From positions 1 to 64,000 of the forward strand of contig QHUK01000011.1 in assembly GCA_003222085.1 (NCBI GenBank): 64,000 nt of DNA, given 5' to 3'. Of the stretch, positions 48,764 through 56,937 are shown piece by piece; within the stretch, counting starts at the first letter, position 1, and each line of letters starts with the position of its first letter. Made by a program: the position numbers and the translations under genes. Source of the stretch: Gemmatimonadota bacterium (GTDB lineage Bacteria; Gemmatimonadota; Gemmatimonadetes; Gemmatimonadales; GWC2-71-9). A model generated the notes under the pieces. The model worked only from the letters and a program-made list of their open reading frames with translations, searched no databases and was not told the DNA's origin.

Positions 48764-50062
48764 ATGAAATACACGACGTACAGCCGCTACCTCCCCGAGC
48801 TGGCCGATACGATCAACCTCCAGGCCCTGCTCGATCAGCTCGCCGACTTCCTTCTCCAGTCGGGCTTCGCCGGAGGCGCGTACTCGCATCCGTTCTGGGG
48901 CGAGTTCGGCGAAGAGGAGTCCGACCGCTCCCTCGACGCCCTGCGGCAGGCGATCCTCCAGGCGCTCATGGACTCGGGCCAGCTGACGCCCGAGATGCTC
49001 AAGCTGTTGCGCGGCGAATCGACCGGCGACGCGGCTCGAGACGCCGAACTCGAGCGTCAGCTCGGCGAGCTGCTCGACAAGATCGTCCAGAAGCTCATGG
49101 ACGAGGGCTACCTGAACGTGACCGAGGCGCCCAAGGTACCGGCCGGGCAGCAGCCGCTGTTCGGTCCGGGCGGGATGGCCAAGGAGGCTGCCCAGCAGGT
49201 GCAGTTCAATCTCACCGAGAAGGGCATCGATTTCCTCGGCTACCGAACGTTGAAACACCTCCTGGGGAGCATCGGCAAGTCGAGCTTCGGGGCGCACGAC
49301 ACCGAGCACCTCGCGACCGGCGTCGAGGCCGAGGCGGCGAGCAAACCGTACCAGTACGGCGACACGCTCAACCTCGACGTGAACGCCACGCTCACGAACG
49401 CGCTGCAGCGCGAGGGGCTGGGCGTGCCGATCAACCTCGAGTACGACGACCTCATGGTGCACCAGGCCGAGTACCGCTCGTCATCGGCCACGGTGCTCAT
49501 GCTCGATTGCTCGCACTCCATGATCCTGTACGGTGAAGACCGCTTCACGCCGGCCAAGAAGGTAGCGCTCGCGCTCACCCACCTGATCCGCACACAGTTC
49601 CCGGGCGACACGCTGCGTGTGGTCCTGTTCCACGACACGGCGGAGGAAATCCCGCTCGCCCAGCTGGCGCGCGCCCAGGTGGGGCCGTATCACACCAACA
49701 CCGCCGAGGGGCTCAAGCTGTCGCGCCGAATGCTCCTGTCACAGCGCAAAGACATGCGCCAGATCATCATGATCACCGACGGCAAGCCGTCGGCGCTCAC
49801 GCTCCCCGACGGACGGATCTACGTGAACTCGATGGGCCTCGACCCCCAGATCCTCCAGGCCACCTACCGGGAGGTAGCGCTGTGCCGGCGCTCGGGGATC
49901 ATGATCAACACCTTCATGCTGGCGCGGGACCGGAGTCTCGTGGAGTTCGTGAAGAAGGTGTCGGCCATCTGCCGCGGGAAGGCGTACTTCACGAACACGA
50001 TGACGCTCGGCCAGTTCATCCTGATGGACTTCATGCGGCGCAAGACTCGGCGGGTGTCATAG
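48764..50062 (+). CDS. VWA-domain protein (MoxR partner type)
   Basis: A 432-residue protein. The N-terminal half is helical and acidic ([40 protein letters not shown]), possibly an interaction domain. The C-terminal VWA domain (about 240-430) has an intact [25 protein letters not shown] (DxSxS form) and [18 protein letters not shown]. No signal peptide, so it should be cytoplasmic. Together with the MoxR gene 4 kb upstream this resembles MoxR-VWA chaperone-like pairs. The ATG 48764 has GGGAG eight bases before it. The stop overlaps the convergent beta-lactamase gene by 6 nt. Confidence 0.92.
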   Translation: MKYTTYSRYLPELADTINLQALLDQLADFLLQSGFAGGAYSHPFWGEFGEEESDRSLDALRQAILQALMDSGQLTPEMLKLLRGESTGDAARDAELERQLGELLDKIVQKLMDEGYLNVTEAPKVPAGQQPLFGPGGMAKEAAQQVQFNLTEKGIDFLGYRTLKHLLGSIGKSSFGAHDTEHLATGVEAEAASKPYQYGDTLNLDVNATLTNALQREGLGVPINLEYDDLMVHQAEYRSSSATVLMLDCSHSMILYGEDRFTPAKKVALALTHLIRTQFPGDTLRVVLFHDTAEEIPLAQLARAQVGPYHTNTAEGLKLSRRMLLSQRKDMRQIIMITDGKPSALTLPDGRIYVNSMGLDPQILQATYREVALCRRSGIMINTFMLARDRSLVEFVKKVSAICRGKAYFTNTMTLGQFILMDFMRRKTRRVS

Positions 50063-50956
50063 CCCGCTTCGCCGCCCCTGGTACACGAGCCGGGACAGGT
50101 CCGCAACCAGATTGTGGCCGACGCTGTCTTCCTTGATACCGCCGGTCAGCACGACGAGCACATAGCCGACGCCAGCCGACGGGTAGACGAGCGCGGCGTC
50201 GTGGTAGACGACCTCCCCGATCCATCCGGTCTTGTGTGCCACCCGGGTTCCCGGCGGGACGCCGACCGGGATGCCCTCGTTGAACTCCTGCCGGCCGAGG
50301 ATCGCGAGCATCGAGTCGCAGGCGCCGCGGCTGGCGGCGCGGCCGGTGGCGATCGCACCGAGCAGCACCCCCAGGTCGCGGGCGGTGGTCGTATTGTTCA
50401 GCCCGGCCCGGTACGCCGCGCCGTCCTCCACGCCACGCAGCACCTGAATCGACCACGCGCCCATGGCGCGCGCCGACGCTTGCGCGCGTGATGCGCCGAC
50501 CCGCTCGATCAGGATGTTGGTGGCGAGATTACTCGAGCGGGTGATCATGAGCTCGAGCAGCTCCCGCACTGACCGGTTCCGCCCCACCAGCGCATACAGC
50601 GTCGAGTCCGAGTCGTCGTCCTTGCCGACCGTGAACGCCCCGCCCCCGACGAGCGAGGGAAAGGCAGTGTGTACGGTGAGCGAGTCGTCGAGCCGAAGGA
50701 GCCCGGCGTCCGCGTCCCGGAAGATCTGGATCATCACTGGGACCTTCATCGTGCTGGCAGCGTGCAACCGCAGGTTCGCTCCAATGAGGATGGAGTCGGA
50801 ACCCGCGAGGTTTCGGTAGTAGAGGCCGACGGCCTGGGCCGGTGCTCGTGAGATCCGAGCCTCGAGCCGGTCACGCAGCGCGCCCGCATCCTGACTCGCG
50901 GCCGGGGCTGCGGCTCCCGGCAACACACCGATCAGGAGCAGCCACTGTCGGAACAT
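50057..50956 (-). CDS. Class A beta-lactamase-like serine hydrolase
   Basis: A 299-residue exported protein (signal QWLLLIGVLPGAAAPAASQD). Active-site motifs: SxxK in LHAASTMKVPVMIQI (about residue 75), SxN in MITRSSNLATNIL (SSN instead of SDN), and KTG in RVAHKTGWIGEVVYHDAALV. NTTTARDLGVLL is as in class A enzymes. I do not see a clear Glu166-type ExxxN motif, so hydrolysis of beta-lactams is not certain; it may be a penicillin-recognising hydrolase. It is divergent from rtcB; the two starts are 28 bp apart. Confidence 0.85.
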   Translation of the reverse strand: MFRQWLLLIGVLPGAAAPAASQDAGALRDRLEARISRAPAQAVGLYYRNLAGSDSILIGANLRLHAASTMKVPVMIQIFRDADAGLLRLDDSLTVHTAFPSLVGGGAFTVGKDDDSDSTLYALVGRNRSVRELLELMITRSSNLATNILIERVGASRAQASARAMGAWSIQVLRGVEDGAAYRAGLNNTTTARDLGVLLGAIATGRAASRGACDSMLAILGRQEFNEGIPVGVPPGTRVAHKTGWIGEVVYHDAALVYPSAGVGYVLVVLTGGIKEDSVGHNLVADLSRLVYQGRRSGL

Positions 50957-50984
50957 GGACCGAAGATAAGGGCTAAATTGCCGT

Positions 50985-52187
50985 GTGCCCCAGCCTGCCA
51001 TTTTTGGTACCCACGAAGAAAAGACCCTGGCCCAGCTGCGGGACGTGGCGACGCGGGCCGAGCGCGTGGCCCTCATGGCAGACGGTCACCTGGGCTACGT
51101 CATGCCGATCGGCGGCGTGGCGGCGTACCGCAACAAGGTGAGCGTGATCGGCGTGGGCTTCGACATCGCCTGCGGCAACGCGGCGATCCGCACCGACCGC
51201 CGGGTCGACGACCTCCCCCGGCCCGAGCTCGAGCGCCTGGCGGACCAGATCCAGCAAACGATCTCGTTCGGCACAGGCCGCTCGAACCGCGCGGATGACG
51301 CGCCCACCGACCATCCGCTGTTCGAGCATCCCGCGTGGGAGGCCGTCCCAGGAAAGCACGAGCGGGATGGCCTCCGCGCCAAGGCGCGAAACCAGCTCGG
51401 CACCGTCGGAAGCGGCAATCATTACGTGGACGTGTTCGCCGACGAGAACGGGGACATCTGGGTGGGCGTTCACTTCGGCAGCCGCGGGCTCGGCCACACC
51501 GTCGCTTCGGGCTTCCTGGCGCTGTCGCAGGGGAGGCAATGGGGCGAGCGCGTGCCGGAGGCCGAGGCGCTGTTCGCGCTCGACCAGCCGCTGGGACACG
51601 ACTACTGGCACTTGATGACCCTCGCCGGCGAGTATGCCTACGCGGGGCGCGAGTGGGTGGCGCGCAAGGTGGTGTCGCTGCTCGGCGGTCGGGAGCTCGA
51701 GCTGGTCCACAATCACCACAACTTCGCGTGGAAGGAGACCCACGACGGGACGGAGTACGTCGTGGTGCGCAAGGGAGCGACGCCGGCGTTTCCGGGGCAA
51801 CAGGGGTTCGTCGGTGGCTCGATGGGGGACGACGCGGTCATCATCGAGGGTGCCCGACACGACTCCCCGCTGCAGCGGGCGTCGCTCTACTCCACGGTGC
51901 ACGGCGCGGGTCGGGTGATGTCACGCACCGAGGCGCGCGGCAAAGTGAACCGCCGCACCGGCGAGCTGATTCGGCCCGGCCGGGTCACGTGGGACATGCT
52001 GCGGTCGTGGGTCGGTGGGAAGGGTGTGATCCTGCGCGGCGGCGGGCTGGACGAGTCGCCGCACGCCTACCGACGGCTGCCGGACGTGCTGGCGGCACAG
52101 GGCGACACGGTCACGGTGCTCCATACGCTCACGCCGCTGATCGTCGTGATGGCGGGGGAGAAGGAGTTCGACCCGTACAAAGACTAG
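50985..52187 (+). CDS. rtcB: RNA-splicing ligase RtcB
   Basis: Joins RNA 2',3'-cyclic phosphate or 3'-phosphate ends to 5'-OH ends with GTP and Mn. A 400-residue protein. Metal ligands in MADGHLGYVMPIGGVAAY, GVGFDIACGNAAIRT (Cys), VGVHFGSRGLGH (His) and LVHNHHNFAWKE (His), and the guanylylated-His motif STVHGAGRVMSRTEAR. It is compact, without an archease or RtcA gene nearby. The GTG at 50985 is the most upstream start; the family homology begins at FGTHEEKTL. Confidence 0.95.
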   Translation: MPQPAIFGTHEEKTLAQLRDVATRAERVALMADGHLGYVMPIGGVAAYRNKVSVIGVGFDIACGNAAIRTDRRVDDLPRPELERLADQIQQTISFGTGRSNRADDAPTDHPLFEHPAWEAVPGKHERDGLRAKARNQLGTVGSGNHYVDVFADENGDIWVGVHFGSRGLGHTVASGFLALSQGRQWGERVPEAEALFALDQPLGHDYWHLMTLAGEYAYAGREWVARKVVSLLGGRELELVHNHHNFAWKETHDGTEYVVVRKGATPAFPGQQGFVGGSMGDDAVIIEGARHDSPLQRASLYSTVHGAGRVMSRTEARGKVNRRTGELIRPGRVTWDMLRSWVGGKGVILRGGGLDESPHAYRRLPDVLAAQGDTVTVLHTLTPLIVVMAGEKEFDPYKD

Positions 52188-52342
52188 ATCCGCCGCTTTA
52201 CATCGTTTATCCGGACGGCATCGGCCGCTCGCGCTTGACGAACGCACTCACCGACAAGCAGCTTGGCACACGCGGTACGGGTCGTAACTGGAGTACGGTA
52301 CTGAACTCGCTGCCCTCGCTGCCGGGTGACGCGCGCCATCCA

Positions 52343-52720
52343 ATGCCCAGACGAATCCCGCAGACCCTGACGACGGTGCGGCGCCTGGCCCTGGCGCTTC
52401 CGGGGGTCGAGGAGGGACCGTGCTACGGTACGCCGGGGTTCAGGGTCCGTGGAAAGTTCCTCGCGCGTTTGTGGGAGGATGGCGAGACACTCGTGGTCAA
52501 ATGCGGTGACGACGAGCGCGACTTCCGGATGCAGGCCGATCCCACGACGTTCTTCACCACCGCTCACTATCGCGGCTATCCCACCGTGCTGGTCCGCCTG
52601 ACCCGGGTCCGCGCCGCCGACCTCCGCGACATCCTCGAGCAGGCGTGGCGGCGCAGCGCGCCCAAGCGTTTGATTGCCGAATATGAAAACCGTGGCGCAG
52701 GAACGAAGCGGAGGGCGTGA
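52343..52720 (+). CDS. MmcQ/YjbR family protein (DUF419)
   Basis: A 125-residue protein. RLALALPGVEEGPCYGTPGFRV split over the first helix-strand unit, KFLARLWEDGETLVVKC, FRMQADPTTFFTTAHYRGYP and RSAPKRLIAEYENRG are all as in the YjbR double-wing fold, proposed to bind DNA. The function is undefined. The 155-bp gap before it (52188-52342) shows nothing I can identify. Confidence 0.85.
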   Translation: MPRRIPQTLTTVRRLALALPGVEEGPCYGTPGFRVRGKFLARLWEDGETLVVKCGDDERDFRMQADPTTFFTTAHYRGYPTVLVRLTRVRAADLRDILEQAWRRSAPKRLIAEYENRGAGTKRRA

Positions 52721-52743
52721 CCACGCGCCCTACCGCTTTCGTC

Positions 52744-52838
52744 CGCGGGTGAACCCGCGACTCGGCCGGTAAACGGGCGTACCCGAGTCGAGCATCATGC
52801 GGGTTTACCCGCAAATGCCGAGTCGCGGCTTGAGCCGC
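52744..52838. repeat. Cluster of extragenic palindromes upstream of KGD
   Basis: Three small hairpins (cgcgggtgaacccgcg at 52744-52759, gcgggtttacccgc at 52799-52812, gcggcttgagccgc at 52825-52838). They lie inside a larger inverted repeat: gcgactcggc at 52756-52765 pairs perfectly with gccgagtcgc at 52818-52827. It resembles REP-type elements in size and position, but it has no tandem short units like the other arrays. A role as terminator of the yjbR transcript or in the KGD leader is possible. Confidence 0.7.
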
Positions 52839-52883
52839 GCACTCATCGGACGCCGCGTTCTCCATTTTGATTAACTTGCAGGC

Positions 52884-55800
52884 GTGAGCGAATTCGTCTT
52901 CGGTACGCACAACGCCGCCTTCGTGCAGGTCATGTACGAGCAATACCTGCGCGATCCCGCGTCGGTGGGCGAGGAATGGCGGCAACTATTCGATAACGGG
53001 AAGCTGGCCGAGCTACCCGTAATCCCGACCAGCCCCGCCGAAGCGCTTCGGGAGGCGGGAGGCGGGAGTCGGGAGACGAGGAGCGCGGCGGCGCCGGTAG
53101 CCACGCCTCCCGTCTCCCCTCTCCCGTCTCCCGGGTTGACTCCGATCACCGGCCCCGCCGCCCGACTCGCGCAGAACATGGCGGACTCGCTCTCCGTGCC
53201 CACCGCCACGTCGTTCCGCGAGGTCACCGTCGACGTGCTGGACGCGCGCCGGCGAGAGCTGAACACCCAGCTCGCGGCAGCCGGCAGGAAGATCTCCTAC
53301 ACGCACCTGATCGGATACGCGATCGCCCGGGCGGCGCGCGAGCTTCCCGTGATGACGCATGCGTTCCGCGACATCGATGGCAAGCCGCACCGCTTCGATC
53401 CACACGCGGTGCACGTCGGCCTGGCGGTGGACGTGGAGAAGAAGGACGGCAGCCACGCCCTGGTCGTCCCCGTCATCAAGCACGCCGAGGGCATGGACTT
53501 CGCGACTTTCCACGCGACATACGAGGCGCTGGTCGACAAGGCGCGCACTAACAAGCTGGTCCCCGACGACTTCGCGGGCGCCACGATCACCCTGACCAAC
53601 CCCGGCACCATCGGCACGGTTGCATCCGTACCGCGCCTCATGAAGGGCCAGGGCTCGATCATCGCGACCGGCGCGATCCGGACCATCGGGGGCGCCAAGG
53701 TCATGACGATCACCTCGACCTACGATCACCGGATCATCCAGGGAGCGGAGTCGGGACTCTTCCTGCGACGGCTCGATGAACTGCTTCAAGGCGAAGAGAA
53801 CTTTTACGGTGCGGTGTTGGAGAGTCTGGGCCTACCGGGAGGCGAGACACGGGAGGCGGGAGAAGTTGTCGCGACGCAGACGGCGGCTCCCGGCTCCCGC
53901 CTCCCGGCTCCCGATGAGTTGAAGCACGTCGCGGCGGCAATGGCATTGGTGAAAGCCATCCGCAACTTTGGCCACATGGCGGCGCGGCTGGACCCCCTCG
54001 GCTCCGATCCGCCGGGGGATCCGGCGCTCGATCCCGGACCCCTCGGGCTCAGCCCCGAGATCATGGCGCGGATCCCGGCCGACCTGCTGCGGATCTACGT
54101 GCCCGGACGGACCCTGGCGGAGGCGTATCCCAGGCTGCAGGAGACGTATTGCGGCACGATCGCCTACGAGGTCGAGCACATCGGCAGCCACCAGGAGCGC
54201 GTGTGGCTGCGCCAGGTGATCGAATCGGGGGACCACCGTAAGCCGCTCTCGCCGGTGATGAAGCGCCAGCTGCTCGCTCGGCTCACCGCGGTCGAGACCC
54301 TCGAGCGCTTCCTCCACAAGGCGTACCTCGGCCAGAAGCGGTTTTCGATCGAGGGACTGGACGTGCTCGTGCCGATGCTCGACCAGACCATCGAGCTCGC
54401 CGGCGCGAGCGGCGCCCGGCGCGTGGTGCTGGGGATGGCGCACCGCGGCCGGTTGAACGTGCTCGCCCACGTAGTCGGCCTTCCGTACGAGACGATCTTC
54501 GCGGAGTTCGAGGGCGGGCGGCACGTCGAGGGGACGCTCACACCCGAAGGCGGCACCGGCGACGTGAAGTATCACCACGGCGCGGACGGCGTGTACCAGA
54601 CCGCCGGGGGCAAGCCCGTCAACATCACCCTCACGCCCAACCCGAGCCACCTCGAAGCGGTGAACCCGGTGGTCGAAGGGCGGGCCCGCGCCAATCAGAC
54701 GAATCGTCGCGGCAAGGACGCGATCCACGATGGGACGGTGGCGCTCCCCGTGCTGATCCACGGCGACGCGTCGTTCGCCGCGCAGGGCGTCGTGGCGGAG
54801 ACCTTCAACCTCGCCCGGCTCAAGGGCTACACCACCGGCGGCACGATCCACCTGATCGCCAACAACCAGCTCGGCTTCACCACCGATCCGAAGGAAGGAC
54901 GCTCGACCGATTATTCGAGCGATCTCGCCAAGGGCTTCGACGCGCCGATCATCCACGTCAACGCGGACGATGCGGAGGCATGCCTCGCGGCGGTGCGGCT
55001 CGCGATGTTGTACCGCGACAAGTTTCACGGCGACGTGGTGATCGATGTGGTGGGCTACCGCCGGTGGGGTCACAACGAAGGCGACGAGCCGGCCTACACG
55101 CAGCCGGTGATGTACGAGCGGATCAGGCAGACGCCCACGGCGCGCCAGCGCTACGCCGACCAGCTGGTGCGGGAACGTGTGGTGGATGCGGCCCAGGCGG
55201 CCGCGGAGGCGGAGCAGGTCCATCAGCGACTCATCGAGATCCAGCAATCGCTCAAGGCGCACCTGCGCGAGGCGGGCGCGGGGGAAGAGCCGCAACGAAT
55301 CTCCGGCGCGCAAACCCAGCTCGCAGAGCCCGATACCGCCGTGTCCGCGCCGCTGCTCACGACATTGAACGAGCAGCTCCTCCTCGTGCCCGAAGGCTTC
55401 ACGATCATTCCCAAGCTGCAGAAGCAACTGGAGCGGCGCCGGCCCGCCCTCGCCGAGGGTCAGATCGAGTGGGCCCACGCCGAGGCCCTGGCCTTCGCGT
55501 CGCTCGTCGCCGAGGGGACCGCCATCCGGCTCACGGGCCAGGACACCGAGCGCGGCACGTTCAGCCAGCGACACCTCGTGCTGCGCGACGCCCGGGACGG
55601 CCGCCGTTACGCCCCGATCCAGAACCTGCCGGGGGCGCGGGCGCCGTTCGAGCTGCACAACAGCCCCCTCTCCGAGTTCGCCTGCCTGGGCTTCGAGTAC
55701 GGCTACGCGGCCGCGGCACCCGAGACCCTGGTCCTGTGGGAGGCCCAGTACGGCGACTTCACCAACGGCGGCGAAGTCATCATCGATCAGTTCATCATCG

Positions 55801-56498
55801 CCGGGCTCGCCAAGTGGGGGCAGACGTCGCGCCTCACACTACTCCTCCCGCATGGCTACGAGGGCCAGGGACCCGAGCACTCGAGCGCCCGCATCGAGCG
55901 CTTTCTCGCGCTCGGCGCCGACGGGAATATCCGTATCGCCAACTGCACGACGCCGGCGCAGTACTTCCATTTGCTGCGGCGCCAGGCGCGCCACGCCGAG
56001 CTGCGGCCGCTCGTGTTGTTCACGCCGAAGAGCCTGTTGCGGCTGCCGCAGGCGAGCTCGCGGCTCGAGGATCTGGCGACCGGACGGTTCCAGCCGGTGC
56101 TCGACGACCCCGCCGCGCCGCCCCGCGACGCCGTGCGCCGGCTCATCCTGTGTAGCGGCAAGGTGTACTACGACCTCACACTCTCCCCGGCGCGGGCGCA
56201 GGCCCAGCACGTGGCGGTCGCCCGGGTGGAGCTGCTCTATCCGTTCCCGCGCGAAGAGCTGGCGACGTTGATCCGCCAGTATCCCAACCTGCGCGAGATC
56301 GTGTGGGTGCAGGAAGAGCCGCGCAACATGGGTCCACAGAAGTTCATGCTGCCGCAGCTCCGCGAGCTGGTGGGCCCCGAGGTGACGGTACGCGATATCG
56401 GGCGGCCGGAGCGGTCGAGCCCGGCGGAAGGCTACCCCGCGGCGCACCAGGTCGAGCAGGCGAGGATCGTAGCGGCTGCGTTCGCTCCGGTCGCGTAG
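52884..56498 (+). CDS. kgd: Multifunctional 2-oxoglutarate dehydrogenase E1/decarboxylase with fused succinyltransferase domain (KGD type)
   Basis: A 1204-residue enzyme with the actinobacterial KGD domain order. A short N-terminal 2-oxoglutarate dehydrogenase N-domain (NAAFVQVMYEQYLRDPASVG) is followed by an E2-like acyltransferase domain (about 95-310; ending SVPRLMKGQGSII and TYDHRIIQGAESGLFLRRLD, without a lipoyl domain). Then comes the thiamine-diphosphate E1 part (GMAHRGRLNVLAHVVG, HGDASFAAQGVVAETFNLAR, IANNQLGFTTDP), a transketolase pyrimidine domain (NSPLSEFACLGFEYGYAAAA) and the C-terminal domain (VQEEPRNMGPQKFM). Two linkers, at about residues 55-84 and 318-344, are translations of inverted heptamer arrays. 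The GTG start 52884 fits the family start, but the ribosome site is weak. Confidence 0.95.
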   Translation: MSEFVFGTHNAAFVQVMYEQYLRDPASVGEEWRQLFDNGKLAELPVIPTSPAEALREAGGGSRETRSAAAPVATPPVSPLPSPGLTPITGPAARLAQNMADSLSVPTATSFREVTVDVLDARRRELNTQLAAAGRKISYTHLIGYAIARAARELPVMTHAFRDIDGKPHRFDPHAVHVGLAVDVEKKDGSHALVVPVIKHAEGMDFATFHATYEALVDKARTNKLVPDDFAGATITLTNPGTIGTVASVPRLMKGQGSIIATGAIRTIGGAKVMTITSTYDHRIIQGAESGLFLRRLDELLQGEENFYGAVLESLGLPGGETREAGEVVATQTAAPGSRLPAPDELKHVAAAMALVKAIRNFGHMAARLDPLGSDPPGDPALDPGPLGLSPEIMARIPADLLRIYVPGRTLAEAYPRLQETYCGTIAYEVEHIGSHQERVWLRQVIESGDHRKPLSPVMKRQLLARLTAVETLERFLHKAYLGQKRFSIEGLDVLVPMLDQTIELAGASGARRVVLGMAHRGRLNVLAHVVGLPYETIFAEFEGGRHVEGTLTPEGGTGDVKYHHGADGVYQTAGGKPVNITLTPNPSHLEAVNPVVEGRARANQTNRRGKDAIHDGTVALPVLIHGDASFAAQGVVAETFNLARLKGYTTGGTIHLIANNQLGFTTDPKEGRSTDYSSDLAKGFDAPIIHVNADDAEACLAAVRLAMLYRDKFHGDVVIDVVGYRRWGHNEGDEPAYTQPVMYERIRQTPTARQRYADQLVRERVVDAAQAAAEAEQVHQRLIEIQQSLKAHLREAGAGEEPQRISGAQTQLAEPDTAVSAPLLTTLNEQLLLVPEGFTIIPKLQKQLERRRPALAEGQIEWAHAEALAFASLVAEGTAIRLTGQDTERGTFSQRHLVLRDARDGRRYAPIQNLPGARAPFELHNSPLSEFACLGFEYGYAAAAPETLVLWEAQYGDFTNGGEVIIDQFIIAGLAKWGQTSRLTLLLPHGYEGQGPEHSSARIERFLALGADGNIRIANCTTPAQYFHLLRRQARHAELRPLVLFTPKSLLRLPQASSRLEDLATGRFQPVLDDPAAPPRDAVRRLILCSGKVYYDLTLSPARAQAQHVAVARVELLYPFPREELATLIRQYPNLREIVWVQEEPRNMGPQKFMLPQLRELVGPEVTVRDIGRPERSSPAEGYPAAHQVEQARIVAAAFAPVA
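53049..53133 (+). repeat. Inverted CGGGAGN heptamer arrays, first KGD linker
   Basis: Left arm cgggagg, cgggagg, cgggagt, cgggaga (53049-53076). Right arm cctcccg, tctcccc, tctcccg, tctcccg (53106-53133), reverse complementary. In frame it encodes REAGGGSRETRS and PPVSPLPSPG, between the N-domain and the E2-like domain. Confidence 0.92.
53836..53912 (+). repeat. Inverted CGGGAGN heptamer arrays, second KGD linker
   Basis: Left arm cgggagg, cgagaca, cgggagg, cgggaga (53836-53863). Right arm ggctccc, ggctccc, gcctccc, ggctccc (53885-53912). It lies in frame between the E2-like and E1 domains, encoding PGGETREAGEVV and APGSRLPAPD. It has the same unit family as the first linker, 0.7 kb away. 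Confidence 0.9.
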
Positions 56499-56511
56499 GG
56501 AGGAGGGTCCT

Positions 56512-56889
56512 TTGCCACAGCAGCCGTTCCAGGTCCATGTCTTGGGGACGCTCGCAGCCGTGATGCTCGCTTCCTGCAACCGGACGATCAACACGCTGCC
56601 TCCGACCGTCACTCCTACCGATCCGGTCCAGCAATACGCGCTCCGCATCCCGGACTCGCTCGAGATCAAGGCGGTGGACTTCGACGCGGCACTCTACCCG
56701 AACGTCAGCGGCGGCGGCAGCCTCGGGGTAGACACGAAGCTCGGAGGACGCGCATTCGTGAAGGTCTATGCCGTCCACCGGAAAACGGGCGAAACGTACC
56801 TCCTTGTGTTCGAGGACATCGCCCGGCGCCGCGATCCGGTGCTGGTGATCCGGTTCGAGGGCTCATCGGGCCGACCATCGAGCCCCTAG
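56512..56889 (+). CDS. Small predicted lipoprotein
   Basis: A 125-residue protein starting at TTG 56512 with a good ribosome site (gggaggagg, about 7 nt upstream). The signal QVHVLGTLAAVMLASCNRTI has the lipobox MLASC. The mature part has strand-rich sequence (YALRIPDSLEIKAVDFDAAL; RAFVKVYAVHRKTGETYLLV) without a family I recognise. It lies 13 nt behind KGD, and korA follows 48 nt later, so it is probably co-transcribed with the two 2-oxoglutarate systems. Confidence 0.75.
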   Translation: MPQQPFQVHVLGTLAAVMLASCNRTINTLPPTVTPTDPVQQYALRIPDSLEIKAVDFDAALYPNVSGGGSLGVDTKLGGRAFVKVYAVHRKTGETYLLVFEDIARRRDPVLVIRFEGSSGRPSSP

Positions 56890-56937
56890 CGGGGCCCCGC
56901 CCTACCCTCCGAGCGTCACCGCACTAGTTTTTGAGCA

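Noticed and set aside
52188-52342. Possible promoter or small gene between rtcB and yjbR
   Set aside because: A TTGACG occurs near 52236 but no -10 follows at the proper distance, and no convincing small frame with a ribosome site is visible.
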